Of a stretch of 64,000 nt of DNA, positions 44,656 to 53,158 are shown piece by piece. The stretch covers positions 46,599 to 110,598 of the forward strand of contig JAFTXV010000001.1 in assembly GCA_017461505.1 (NCBI GenBank), read 5' to 3'. Source of the stretch: Paludibacteraceae bacterium (lineage in GTDB: Bacteria > Bacteroidota > Bacteroidia > Bacteroidales > Paludibacteraceae). Position 1 is the stretch's first letter. Every line of letters begins with the position of its first letter. The notes below the pieces were generated by a model that saw nothing but the letters and a program-made list of their open reading frames with translations, ran no database searches and was not told the DNA's origin. The position numbers and the translations under genes were made by a program.

Positions 44656-46521
44656 ATGGTTAGCGTAGAACATCTCGGCATAGAATATTCATCACGTCCG
44701 ATATTGGACGATATTACATTTTTGATTAATCCCCGTGATCGCATTGCTCTCGTGGGCAAGAATGGTGCAGGTAAGACTACCCTACTCCGCTTGTTGGCTG
44801 GCGTAGAGACACCTAGCTCTGGACGCATCTCGAAGATGGGCGATATAACCATCGGCTACCTACCACAGGTGATGATGCACGTGGATGGAAAGACGCTGCG
44901 GGAGGATGTGATGTCGGTCATCGCTCGCAAGAACGATAGTTTAGAGAACGCTTCGCTACAGGACGGCGCAAGCGCCTACAGTTTAGAAGCAGGGATATCA
45001 GGCGAGGAGGCGAGGTTTATTGCAGAGATGGATCGTACGATTATCGGTTTGGGCTTTGAAAGAAAGGACTTTGATCGCCCTTGCTCGGAGTTCTCGGGCG
45101 GATGGCGCATGCGTATTGAGTTAGCCAAGATATTGTTACAACATCCTGATTTACTGCTTCTTGACGAGCCTACTAACCACCTTGATATTGAGTCGATCCA
45201 ATGGTTGGAGGAGTTTCTCAAGACCAATGGTAGTGCACTTGTATTGGTGAGCCACGACCGTGCTTTCCTCGACAATGTTACCACACGAACCATTGAGATT
45301 ACACTGGGACGGATATATGACTATAATGTGCCTTATACCCAATTTAAGGTACTGCGCCAAGAGCGCCATGAACAACAAGTGCGCGCCTATCTGAATCAAC
45401 AAAAGATGATTCAAGAGACTGAGGAGTTTATCGAGCGTTTTCGTTATAAAGCAACTAAGGCAGTACAGGTACAGTCACGTATCAAGCAGCTGGAGAAACT
45501 GGAACGCCTAGAGGTAGATATAGAAGACAACTCACGACTGAGCTTGCGTTTTCCACCGGCACCACGAAGCGGCGACTTTCCTGTGATAGTGGAAGATCTG
45601 CGTAAGGATTTTGGAGAGCACATGGTCTTCCAAAATGCTACCTTCACCATCCGTCGTGGAGAGAAAGTGGCGTTTGTAGGAAAGAATGGTGAGGGTAAGA
45701 CCACCTTGGTGCGCTGTATCATGGGGCAATTGGATTATATGGGGACGCTGAAGATTGGGCATAATGTCAAGATTGGGTATTTCGCGCAAAACCAAGCTGC
45801 ATTGTTGGATGGTGAACTGACCGTATTTCAAACTATTGACAATGTAGCTGTTGGCAATATTCGCACACAGATACGCAACATATTGGGCGCATTTATGTTC
45901 GGTGGCGAGGCATCGGAAAAGAAAGTAAAAGTGCTTTCTGGTGGCGAGCGCAGTCGTCTCGCTATGATTCGTTTGCTACTAGACCCCTGCAACCTATTGA
46001 TTCTTGATGAGCCAACCAACCACCTCGACATGCAATCGAAGGATGTGCTAAAAGCAGCATTGAAGGAGTTTAATGGTACGGTAATCTGCGTGAGTCACGA
46101 CCGTGATTTCTTGGACGGATTGGTGGACAAGGTGTATGAGTTTGGTGGCGGAAAAGTAAAAGAACACCTTGGTGGTATTTACGATTTCTTGCGTAGTAAG
46201 AGAATTGATACCCTCCAAGAACTGGAGAGGAAGAACGATGAGGCGATGAGGCGAAAAGGCGATGAGGCGAAAGGCGAGAACTCTTCTGCGAAGTTGGACT
46301 ATGCGGCACAAAAAGCAGCCGCAGCAGCACGCCGCAAGAAAGAGAAACAGATTGCTGATATAGAAGCAGCTATTGCTAAATTGGAACAAGAGCAACAAGA
46401 GATGGAGATGCTACTTACAGATGTTGCACACCAAACTAGCGAAAACTTCCAACGCTATGAACATATCAAGCATGAGATGGAGCAACGTCTCTATGAATGG
46501 GAGATTTTAAGCGAAGAGTAA
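44656..46521 (+). CDS. ABC-F family ATPase (ribosome-associated) with two repeat-encoded stretches
   Basis: The 621-residue protein has no membrane domain. It carries two ATP-binding cassettes with Walker A GKNGAGKTT (34-42) and GKNGEGKTT, signatures FSGGWRMR and LSGGERSRL, and the DEPTNHLD motif twice. A charged coiled-coil tail follows. ABC-F proteins act in translation at the ribosomal E site (Uup/EttA/YheS type). The start ATG at 44656 follows the uvrA stop; a longer frame would overlap uvrA. Residues about 99-110 (ASLQDGASAYSL) come from a family B-like repeat. Residues about 527-541 (NDEAMRRKGDEAKGE) come from a family A repeat and nearly match an insertion in RimO. Confidence 0.93.
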   Translation: MVSVEHLGIEYSSRPILDDITFLINPRDRIALVGKNGAGKTTLLRLLAGVETPSSGRISKMGDITIGYLPQVMMHVDGKTLREDVMSVIARKNDSLENASLQDGASAYSLEAGISGEEARFIAEMDRTIIGLGFERKDFDRPCSEFSGGWRMRIELAKILLQHPDLLLLDEPTNHLDIESIQWLEEFLKTNGSALVLVSHDRAFLDNVTTRTIEITLGRIYDYNVPYTQFKVLRQERHEQQVRAYLNQQKMIQETEEFIERFRYKATKAVQVQSRIKQLEKLERLEVDIEDNSRLSLRFPPAPRSGDFPVIVEDLRKDFGEHMVFQNATFTIRRGEKVAFVGKNGEGKTTLVRCIMGQLDYMGTLKIGHNVKIGYFAQNQAALLDGELTVFQTIDNVAVGNIRTQIRNILGAFMFGGEASEKKVKVLSGGERSRLAMIRLLLDPCNLLILDEPTNHLDMQSKDVLKAALKEFNGTVICVSHDRDFLDGLVDKVYEFGGGKVKEHLGGIYDFLRSKRIDTLQELERKNDEAMRRKGDEAKGENSSAKLDYAAQKAAAAARRKKEKQIADIEAAIAKLEQEQQEMEMLLTDVAHQTSENFQRYEHIKHEMEQRLYEWEILSEE

Positions 46522-46564
46522 AAATAAAAGATAGAAAAACCGAACAAAACTTAGATATTATATT

Positions 46565-49500
46565 ATGACCTTCACACACTTACACGTTCACTCGCATTAC
46601 TCTGTGTTGGATGGAATGAGCAAAGTGCCCGACTTGGTGGATAAAGCCATCAAGATGGGTATGCCAGCTATTGCACTGACAGACCACGGATGTATGTACG
46701 GCATCAAAGAGCTATTGGACTATACGAAGAAAGCCAATAAAAAACTCAAAGAGAAAGCGAAAGAGGAAGGCATAGAGTATGTGCCCTTTAAGCCCATCGT
46801 AGGTGTAGAAGCCTATTGTGCACGTCGTGGACGTTTGTTACGCGACAAAGATCTGAAGGCTCCGAACACGGAAGGTAAGTCCTATATCGTGGATCAAAGT
46901 GGTTGGCACTTGATTCTGCTGGCTAAGAATATGCAAGGCTATCGCAACCTGTGCAAGATTGTTAGTGCCAGTTTTATGGAAGATAGTTATTATCGCCGTC
47001 CGCGTATTGACCGTGAGTTGCTAGAACAATACCACGAAGGATTGATTTGTTGTTCTGCTTGCCTTGGTGGCGAGTTGCCACAGAAGATTATGGCAACTAT
47101 GACTTGGGGGGATGGTGCTACCGTGTATGGTACGCCACGCAAAGGCGAAGTTCTGGAAGGTGTACCTGAAATAGGCGAAGGTCAATGGGCTGCAGTAGAG
47201 GAAACTATCCAATGGTATAAAAATCTATTTGGGGAGGATTATTACATTGAAATTCAACGCCATCAAACGACAAAAGACGGAGCTGACCAACAAGTATATC
47301 AAGTGCAGAAAGAGGTAAACCCTATGTTGGTAGAGTTTGCCAAGAAGTATGGCGTAAAGGTGATTGCTACCAACGATGTACACTTTGTGGAAGAGGAGCA
47401 CGCCGAAGCACACGACCATTTGGTATGCGTGAGCACTAACCACTTTATTGACGATGAGAATCGTATGCACTACACCAAGCAAGAATGGCTGAAGTCGCCT
47501 GAACAAATGGCAGAAATATTCAGTGATATTCCAGAGGCATTGGAGAATACACAAGAGATTGTGGATAAGGTGGAAATATACGATATTGATTCGGGTCCTA
47601 TCATGCCGAAATTCCCTATTCCAGAAGAGTTTGGCACCGAGGAGAGTTATCGTGAGAAGTTCACTGAGCAAGACCTATTTGAAGAGTTCACACGCGATGA
47701 GCACGGCAATGTGGTACTCAGCGAGGAGCAAGCCAATGAGAAAATAAAAAAACTAGGCGGATATGACAAACTATACCGCATTAAGTTGGAAGCAGATTAC
47801 TTGGCACACTTAGCATACAAAGGTGCTCATGAACGCTATGGTGAGACCCTGACTGAGGAGCAAGAAGAACGTATTAAATTTGAGTTGCATATCATGAAGA
47901 CGATGGGTTTCCCTGGATACTTCTTGATTGTAATGGACTTTATCCGTGCAGCGCGTGAAGAATTGGGTGTGAGTGTCGGCCCTGGTCGTGGTAGTGCAGC
48001 AGGATCGGTAGTTGCCTACTGCCTAAGAATCACCGACTTAGATCCTCTAAAGTACGATCTACTGTTTGAGCGTTTCTTGAACCCCGATCGTATCTCACTG
48101 CCCGATATTGATACCGACTTTGATGATGCCGGTCGTGGTAAAGTACTAGATTGGGTAAGCGATAAGTATGGTCATACACAAGTGGCACATATCATCACCT
48201 ATGGTACCATGGCTACTAAATCTGCCATTGCGGATGTAGGACGTGTGCAGCGTATCCCTTTGCCTCGTGTGAATGAGATTAAGAGTTATATCCCTGATCG
48301 CAGTTTCCCAGATAATATCAAAGATGAGAAAGGCAAATCGCCAAAGGTGAACCTGAAGAACTGCTACAAGTATGTAGATGAATTGCGCATGCTGCTGAAT
48401 GGCGATGAGCCACAGATTCGCAATATGCTCACCTACGCAGCGCAGTTGGAAGATACCATCCGTCAGGTAGGTGTACACGCTTGTGGTGTAATTATTGGTG
48501 CGGATGACCTGACAAAGTTTGCTCCGCTAAGTACAGTGGAAGATCGAGAGTCGGGCAAGCGCGTATTGGTGACAGAGTATGATGGGCACGTGGTAGAGAG
48601 TGTAGGATTGATTAAGATGGACTTCTTAGGTTTGAAGACATTGACTATCATCAAAGAGTGTTTGCAAAACATCTACAAAGCCCATGGCATCAGTATAGAT
48701 ATTGACCATATTCCAATTGATGATGCGGAGACATACAAGCTCTTCCAAGAAGGCCGAACAGTGGGTGTCTTCCAATTTGAGTCGGCAGGTATGCGCAAGT
48801 ATATGAAGGAATTGAAGCCTACTGTGATTGGTGACTTGATTGCGATGAACGCGCTCTATCGTCCTGGTCCAATGGATTATATTCCGCAGTTTATCCGTCG
48901 TAAGCATGGTCGAGAGCCCGTAACATACGATATCCCTGTGATGGAGAAATACCTGAAGGACACATACGGTGTGACGGTATATCAAGAGCAGGTGATGTTG
49001 CTGTCACGTTTGTTGGCTAACTTCACCCGTGGCGAGAGCGACCAGCTGCGCAAGGCGATGGGAAAGAAGATCATGGCCATGCTGGCCGAATTGAAACCTA
49101 AGTTCATCAATGGTGGTAAGAGCAACGGACATGATGAGAAGGTACTGGAGAAGATTTGGGCAGACTGGGAGAAGTTTGCATCGTATGCATTCAACAAATC
49201 GCACGCAGCTTGCTACTCGTGGGTGGCATACCAGACAGCCTATCTGAAAGCCCACTACCCTGCCGAGTTTATGGCAGCCAACTTGACTGTAGCAAAAGAT
49301 GACATCAAGGATGTGACGAAGTTCATGGACGAGTGCAAAGCGATGAAGATTAGCGTATTAGCACCTGATGTGAATGAGTCGGAAATGAACTTTACGGTGA
49401 ATAGCAAAGGAGATGTGCGCTTTGGTTTGGGTGGAGTGAAAGGTGTAGGTGAAGGTGCTGTAGAAGCTATTATCAATGAGCGTGCAAAGAATGGTAAGTA

Positions 49501-50566
49501 CAAAGATTTGTTTGATTTCTTAGAGCGTGTCAATCTACAATCTTGCAATCGCAAGACTGTGGAGAGTTTGGCATTAGCAGGTGCGTTTGATTGCTTTGAG
49601 GGTTTCTATCGTGAGCAGCTCTTTGGTAGTAACACCAAAGGCGAGAATATGCTAGAAGTAGTTATGCGCTATGGTAACCGTTATCAACAAGATAAGCAAG
49701 AGCAATCTATAACCCTATTTGATGGTTTTGGTGATTTAGGAATAGAGGTGCAACGCCCTGAATTGCCCATAGTGCCACGATGGACAGCCATTGAACGACT
49801 GAACAAAGAGAAGGAGCTAATAGGCATCTTCCTTTCTGCTCACCCGTTGGATGAATGGGAATTTGAGGTTCGTGAGATGTGTAATATCACTGCTGAAGAG
49901 ATGAATCAGTTTGATGCTTGGAGTTCACCTGCCGCGCGTGCTGCAGCAAACACTAAGAGCGATGAGGAGAGTGAAGAAGAGGAAACAGAAGAGAAACTCA
50001 CTCCTAATCAATGGATTGAAAAACATGCAGGACAACCATTGCATATAGGTGGAATTGTAGTGGCAACGGAAGATCGTATGTCACAAAAGGGCAATCCATG
50101 GGGTAAATATACTATTGAAGACTATACAGGAAGTTATCAGTTTAGTGCATTTGGCGAGACATACCAACGTTTCGCAGCATTGCTTAAGCCCAACGTATAT
50201 GTATATCTATCAGGCGTAATGCAGCAACGAGGTGCACATATGAAATGGTTTAAGCCCAAACCAGTGGAAGAAGCAGAGTATGAGTTTGCTCTGCAACAAG
50301 TGCAACTAATACAAGATGCGCAGAAGGATTTGCAAAGCGTTACGTTGCAGATACCTATTGAGAATGTACAACCTGATTTGATTGATAGTTTATCAGATAT
50401 GACTCAACAATATCCTGGTACAACTCCATTGCGTGTGCAGATATTTGATACCATCAAACAGAATGTGATTACGTTTAATGCTAGTCCAATCCGTATGAAT
50501 CATGCATTCTATCATTGGTTAAAAGAACTGGAAGCGGATGAAGTGTTGCAGTATAAGGTGAATTAG
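46565..50566 (+). CDS. dnaE: DNA polymerase III subunit alpha
   Basis: This is the replicative polymerase. The 1333-residue protein has an N-terminal PHP domain (HLHVHSHYSVLDG) and the DnaE polymerase core with PDIDTDFDD for metal binding (PGRGSAAGS upstream, KSHAACYSWVAY downstream). The helix-hairpin-helix region and a C-terminal OB domain follow. A Glu-rich linker (about 1130-1145) precedes the OB part. Length and order fit Bacteroidales DnaE. It ends at a clear terminator, after which the phage-like region begins. Confidence 0.97.
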   Translation: MTFTHLHVHSHYSVLDGMSKVPDLVDKAIKMGMPAIALTDHGCMYGIKELLDYTKKANKKLKEKAKEEGIEYVPFKPIVGVEAYCARRGRLLRDKDLKAPNTEGKSYIVDQSGWHLILLAKNMQGYRNLCKIVSASFMEDSYYRRPRIDRELLEQYHEGLICCSACLGGELPQKIMATMTWGDGATVYGTPRKGEVLEGVPEIGEGQWAAVEETIQWYKNLFGEDYYIEIQRHQTTKDGADQQVYQVQKEVNPMLVEFAKKYGVKVIATNDVHFVEEEHAEAHDHLVCVSTNHFIDDENRMHYTKQEWLKSPEQMAEIFSDIPEALENTQEIVDKVEIYDIDSGPIMPKFPIPEEFGTEESYREKFTEQDLFEEFTRDEHGNVVLSEEQANEKIKKLGGYDKLYRIKLEADYLAHLAYKGAHERYGETLTEEQEERIKFELHIMKTMGFPGYFLIVMDFIRAAREELGVSVGPGRGSAAGSVVAYCLRITDLDPLKYDLLFERFLNPDRISLPDIDTDFDDAGRGKVLDWVSDKYGHTQVAHIITYGTMATKSAIADVGRVQRIPLPRVNEIKSYIPDRSFPDNIKDEKGKSPKVNLKNCYKYVDELRMLLNGDEPQIRNMLTYAAQLEDTIRQVGVHACGVIIGADDLTKFAPLSTVEDRESGKRVLVTEYDGHVVESVGLIKMDFLGLKTLTIIKECLQNIYKAHGISIDIDHIPIDDAETYKLFQEGRTVGVFQFESAGMRKYMKELKPTVIGDLIAMNALYRPGPMDYIPQFIRRKHGREPVTYDIPVMEKYLKDTYGVTVYQEQVMLLSRLLANFTRGESDQLRKAMGKKIMAMLAELKPKFINGGKSNGHDEKVLEKIWADWEKFASYAFNKSHAACYSWVAYQTAYLKAHYPAEFMAANLTVAKDDIKDVTKFMDECKAMKISVLAPDVNESEMNFTVNSKGDVRFGLGGVKGVGEGAVEAIINERAKNGKYKDLFDFLERVNLQSCNRKTVESLALAGAFDCFEGFYREQLFGSNTKGENMLEVVMRYGNRYQQDKQEQSITLFDGFGDLGIEVQRPELPIVPRWTAIERLNKEKELIGIFLSAHPLDEWEFEVREMCNITAEEMNQFDAWSSPAARAAANTKSDEESEEEETEEKLTPNQWIEKHAGQPLHIGGIVVATEDRMSQKGNPWGKYTIEDYTGSYQFSAFGETYQRFAALLKPNVYVYLSGVMQQRGAHMKWFKPKPVEEAEYEFALQQVQLIQDAQKDLQSVTLQIPIENVQPDLIDSLSDMTQQYPGTTPLRVQIFDTIKQNVITFNASPIRMNHAFYHWLKELEADEVLQYKVN

Positions 50567-50620
50567 TTTTGACTCTGTCTCCCCTTGAGGGGAGGCGATG
50601 AGGGGAGAAGACAAAAAGAA

Positions 50621-50647
50621 AAGAGACTCAATTGAGTCTCTTTTTTT
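50621..50647 (+). terminator. Terminator of dnaE
   Basis: The perfect palindrome AAGAGACTCAATTGAGTCTC followed by TTTTTTT ends the dnaE unit. A CTCCCCTTGAGGGGAG hairpin lies 27 bases upstream at 50579-50594. Confidence 0.85.
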
Positions 50648-50931
50648 GGTTAGTCGGGATGGCGAGAGTCTTGGTGGAAAGACTACTCGGCAAGTTACCA
50701 GCAAGTTATTTCTATGTATCCTGTGAGTGTGTGAGCGGTGAGTGCGCCCGCTCACATTTTCAAATCAGTTCTCAAAAAATGTCTCTAATATGCAATAAAA
50801 TGTCCTATATATGTCGCATATTTGTACATACCTTTTATATATCATACATACGCACATGTGCACATGTATTTTGCACTCGCACCGTCCCGTGCGCATTATG
50901 CGCAGGGGACTAATGCGCGTGCGCATGCGAA
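50648..50931. other. Gene-free junction between dnaE and the phage-like region
   Basis: No convincing gene was seen. It contains an imperfect 24-bp palindrome at 50845-50868 (TACAT, two bases, GCACATGTGC, two bases, ATGTA) and an alternating GC-rich stretch at 50880-50931 with GCGCATTATGCGC and GCGCGTGCGCATGCG. It may hold the left attachment site of the element, but the right end lies outside the window, so this cannot be tested here. Confidence 0.5.
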
Positions 50932-51366
50932 CTATAGCAACGGAGCAAGGAACTTCTTGGTTGCCTCCAAGTGACGGCGCTGCACATATCCTGGATCGGC
51001 ATACCCCGAACGATGGATATATACTGTGCTTTTGTTCTGGCGCTTCATGGAAGTCTCGCTGTCAATGGTATAAATCTCTCCTTTATTGCCATTGTCCAAG
51101 ACATTAAGCAAAGCATCAACCGATTGCATTGCTTCCTGTGGCGAGTGCCCCAATACTAGTGTGAAAGTAGCAGGATTGTACATATCCGCGCATTTGAGAA
51201 TAAAAGCATAGTATGAGCCGTCCGTGGCGTAGCTTAGTTTGACATAGATGTCAGACAAGCCGCCAATGTGCTCCACTTTGTAAGTTCCTTGGCTTACCGG
51301 ATTGATCTGCGCACTTGCGCCAACTGCTCCCACGAGGAGCATTATTGCAAATAAGATTTTCTTCAT
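50932..51366 (-). CDS. Small exported protein next to the phage repressor
   Basis: The 144-residue protein starts at the ATG at 51366 (MKKILFAIMLLVGAVGASAQ, a clear signal peptide cut after ASA). A longer frame was dropped because it would overlap the upstream gene. The mature part (about 120 residues) has no recognised domain; it contains FTLVLGHSPQEAMQSVDALLNVLDNG and a conserved-looking C-terminal HLEATKKFLAPLL. It lies one base after the repressor gene, so it is probably expressed in the lysogenic state. An exported product made with a repressor could alter the cell surface or block superinfection; this is inference. Confidence 0.75.
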   Translation of the reverse strand: MKKILFAIMLLVGAVGASAQINPVSQGTYKVEHIGGLSDIYVKLSYATDGSYYAFILKCADMYNPATFTLVLGHSPQEAMQSVDALLNVLDNGNKGEIYTIDSETSMKRQNKSTVYIHRSGYADPGYVQRRHLEATKKFLAPLL

Positions 51367-51367
51367 G

Positions 51368-51691
51368 TTACTTTTTCTTTTTGGCTTCTGTTTTATATAC
51401 TCGTAGGAGTTCGGTGAGGTTCTCAATAATCTCATCCTTGCGCCTACATTCCTCGCAAGCAGGGTTCGCTTGGTTCTCAGGGATGTACTTTTCGGGATAA
51501 GTAAACACATCAACTACGGGAATGTTGAATACTTCACACATATGTGTAATTCGGCTGACCTTTACATCCTTTGGACTGTTGAACCAATTGCTCACAGCTT
51601 GGTCAGAAATGCCCAACCTTTGGGCTACTTGTTTTTGCAGAATCCCCCTCTCGTCGAGGATTGCCTTTAGATTTCGCTTAATGTCAATCAT
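51368..51691 (-). CDS. XRE-type helix-turn-helix regulator, probable phage repressor
   Basis: The 107-residue protein has an N-terminal helix-turn-helix (LQKQVAQRLGISDQAVSNW, about residues 18-36) of the Cro/CI family. A C-terminal helical tail follows, with CEECRRKDEIIENLTELL that could be a dimer coil. It is divergent from the rightward early operon, the classical place of a lysogeny repressor. Two inverted repeats of the same design lie in between (51769-51784, 51801-51816). A -7 element at 51695-51703 ends four bases before the ATG, suggesting a leaderless or near-leaderless transcript. Confidence 0.88.
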   Translation of the reverse strand: MIDIKRNLKAILDERGILQKQVAQRLGISDQAVSNWFNSPKDVKVSRITHMCEVFNIPVVDVFTYPEKYIPENQANPACEECRRKDEIIENLTELLRVYKTEAKKKK

Positions 51692-51694
51692 AGT

Positions 51695-51703
51695 GCAAAA
51701 TTA
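51695..51703 (-). promoter_or_regulatory. Possible -7 element of the repressor gene
   Basis: TAATTTTGC on the minus strand ends four bases before the start codon. No -33 TTG is found at the usual distance, so it is less certain. A second leftward -7-like TACCTTTGT lies at 51887-51879. Confidence 0.45.
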
Positions 51704-51768
51704 CTTAAAATTGTTGATATAAATGGTTTACTTGAACAGTTATTTTTCCACCCTTATTTTTAATAAAA

Positions 51769-51816
51769 TACATACATAAATGTACTATTTTACGAAAAAA
51801 TACACTTTTTTGTGTA
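51769..51816. promoter_or_regulatory. Pair of candidate operators
   Basis: TACAT-N6-ATGTA at 51769-51784 and TACAC-N6-GTGTA at 51801-51816 share spacing and form. Their starts are 32 bp apart, about three helical turns. The right one ends seven bases before the -33 of the early promoter. Confidence 0.55.
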
Positions 51817-51822
51817 AAAAAT

Positions 51823-51855
51823 TTGGTGGTATCAAATATTTGTTGTACTTTTGCA
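51823..51855 (+). promoter_or_regulatory. Rightward early promoter of the phage-like region
   Basis: TTG (51823-51825), 21 bases, then TACTTTTGC (51847-51855). The first gene starts at 51916. Confidence 0.65.
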
Positions 51856-51915
51856 GCGCAAAATAAACTTTGCGGGCACAAAGGTAGTTATAAATACACA
51901 AAACAACAAATTAAA

Positions 51916-52113
51916 ATGACAACATTTCAAAAATTTTATCAGAATGTGCGAGTGTGTGACGCTCAAACTGTTCGTCAGGAAGTAGAAAAAATGGTTTCTT
52001 CCGTTACTTTCCTCAATTGGCAGCGTGGTAAATTTGAACCAGCAGCTCAGTACTGGGGAAATATCAACCGCATAGCCGACAGTCTTGGCTATGAAAAACC
52101 ATACAAAGTTTAA
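51916..52113 (+). CDS. 65-residue protein, first gene of the early operon
   Basis: It starts MTTFQKFYQNVRVCDAQTVR and ends LGYEKPYKV. The start was set at 51916, downstream of the promoter; the longer open frame begins inside the -33 region. A helical protein is likely. The stretch VRQEVEKMVSSVTFLNWQRG could form a helix-turn-helix-like unit, as in small Cro- or excisionase-like proteins, but no family is recognised. As the first early gene, facing a repressor, a regulatory role is plausible. Confidence 0.65.
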   Translation: MTTFQKFYQNVRVCDAQTVRQEVEKMVSSVTFLNWQRGKFEPAAQYWGNINRIADSLGYEKPYKV

Positions 52114-52138
52114 TCACAAAATTAAGGAGGGCAAAAAA

Positions 52139-52456
52139 ATGAAAGACAAAGAAAAACCAGAAGCAATTATCACCGTTAATGGTCTTGATCCTATTCAATG
52201 GCAAGAAGAGAAAGAGGGTCGTGTAGCCGTTTTGTTTGTTAGTGAACCCGTAGACGAAGATGAGAATTGTCTCAATGGGTGTATTGTGGGAAATGGTGCT
52301 AGAATGGCGTCAATGATGAAACATGTATTGAAAGATCATCCTGATTTTAGAGATATCATGATTCTTGTATTGAAAAGATATATTAAAGAGCACTTAGCAT
52401 CCGATGTAATGGATTTCGTAAAGAGATATTCTAAAGAACCAAGTAAGGAGGAGTGA
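52139..52456 (+). CDS. Small acidic early protein, function unknown
   Basis: The 105-residue protein starts MKDKEKPEAIITVNGLDP. A strong Shine-Dalgarno site AAGGAGGG (52124-52131) lies seven bases upstream and decides this ATG over an upstream one. It is rich in D/E/K, with a helical C-terminal half (ILVLKRYIKEHLASDVMDFVKRY). No domain is recognised. The stop codon lies inside the Shine-Dalgarno junction of the next gene. Confidence 0.75.
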   Translation: MKDKEKPEAIITVNGLDPIQWQEEKEGRVAVLFVSEPVDEDENCLNGCIVGNGARMASMMKHVLKDHPDFRDIMILVLKRYIKEHLASDVMDFVKRYSKEPSKEE

Positions 52457-52458
52457 TT

Positions 52459-52728
52459 ATGGAAAGAGAATTAGCAAAGCAGAAACTGCAAGAGGCATTG
52501 GAAGGAATGACCCGTGAGGAGAAGTTCCAAGCATTATTGGATGTACTCGACGAGCGAGAGGTAGTGCTCATCCCTGCCTGGATACTTGCCAACGCCGCCG
52601 TTGGTATTGGCGCAAAGAAAGTAGTGGTAAATGTCGATGCGAAAAACAACATTTATAAATTGCAATTTGTCGCTGGCAGAGGTAAAGTATACGAACTAAC
52701 AGAGGAGGAGACAATAAAGGAGGTGTGA
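52459..52728 (+). CDS. 89-residue early protein, function unknown
   Basis: It starts MERELAKQKLQEALEGMTRE. The Shine-Dalgarno AAGGAGGAG overlaps the end of the previous gene. Residues 1-35 are helical, followed by a strand-rich part with VVLIPAWILANAAVGIGAKKVVVNVDA. No family is recognised. It is co-directional and translationally coupled with its neighbours. Confidence 0.75.
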   Translation: MERELAKQKLQEALEGMTREEKFQALLDVLDEREVVLIPAWILANAAVGIGAKKVVVNVDAKNNIYKLQFVAGRGKVYELTEEETIKEV

Positions 52729-52730
52729 TT

Positions 52731-53156
52731 ATGAAAAAGTGGTATATATTTTTACACATGTCTAATGCCGTTATGATAGGCAGTATTCTTGCTCCTATAT
52801 GGTTAGATGAATTTTGGTGGTTTTATATGGATTTATTGCACATTGTGGCTCTATTGTTATTTGTATTATTTTTTTGTATCCTAAGCAAGAAGCAAATAAA
52901 AGAGTTTGAAAGACTCAGTAAAGAGGCGATAATAACCCATAAGACTCTTGAATTTCACTCTAGACTACTTCCATGGATAAGTGTGGACAAAGATCTTCCT
53001 AAAGAAGGTGAAGTCGTATATATCGCATTCCGTGATAAGACTGGCTTTGGTGTTAATGTAGCTACATTTGAGAACGGCGTGTTTAATAGTTATAGTACCA
53101 ACAAACCCGACTATTGGATGCATGTTCCAGTACTGCCAAAAGTTGAGGAGGAGTGA
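52731..53156 (+). CDS. Two-helix membrane protein with a DUF551-like domain
   Basis: The 142-residue protein starts MKKWYIFLHMSNAVMIGSIL. Two hydrophobic helices (about residues 6-24 and 32-55) precede a cytoplasmic part. The C-terminal segment has WISVDKDLPKEGEVVYIAF and PDYWMHVPVLPK, matching the DUF551 pattern often found in phage genes, of unknown function. The next gene has the same N-terminal design but a different C-terminus, suggesting duplication with domain exchange. Shine-Dalgarno AAGGAGG precedes the start. Confidence 0.75.
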   Translation: MKKWYIFLHMSNAVMIGSILAPIWLDEFWWFYMDLLHIVALLLFVLFFCILSKKQIKEFERLSKEAIITHKTLEFHSRLLPWISVDKDLPKEGEVVYIAFRDKTGFGVNVATFENGVFNSYSTNKPDYWMHVPVLPKVEEE

Positions 53157-53158
53157 TT

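Noticed and set aside
50880-50931. The alternating GC stretch (GCGCATTATGCGC and similar) as a tRNA or structured RNA gene.
   Set aside because: It cannot form a cloverleaf and has no promoter or terminator of its own.
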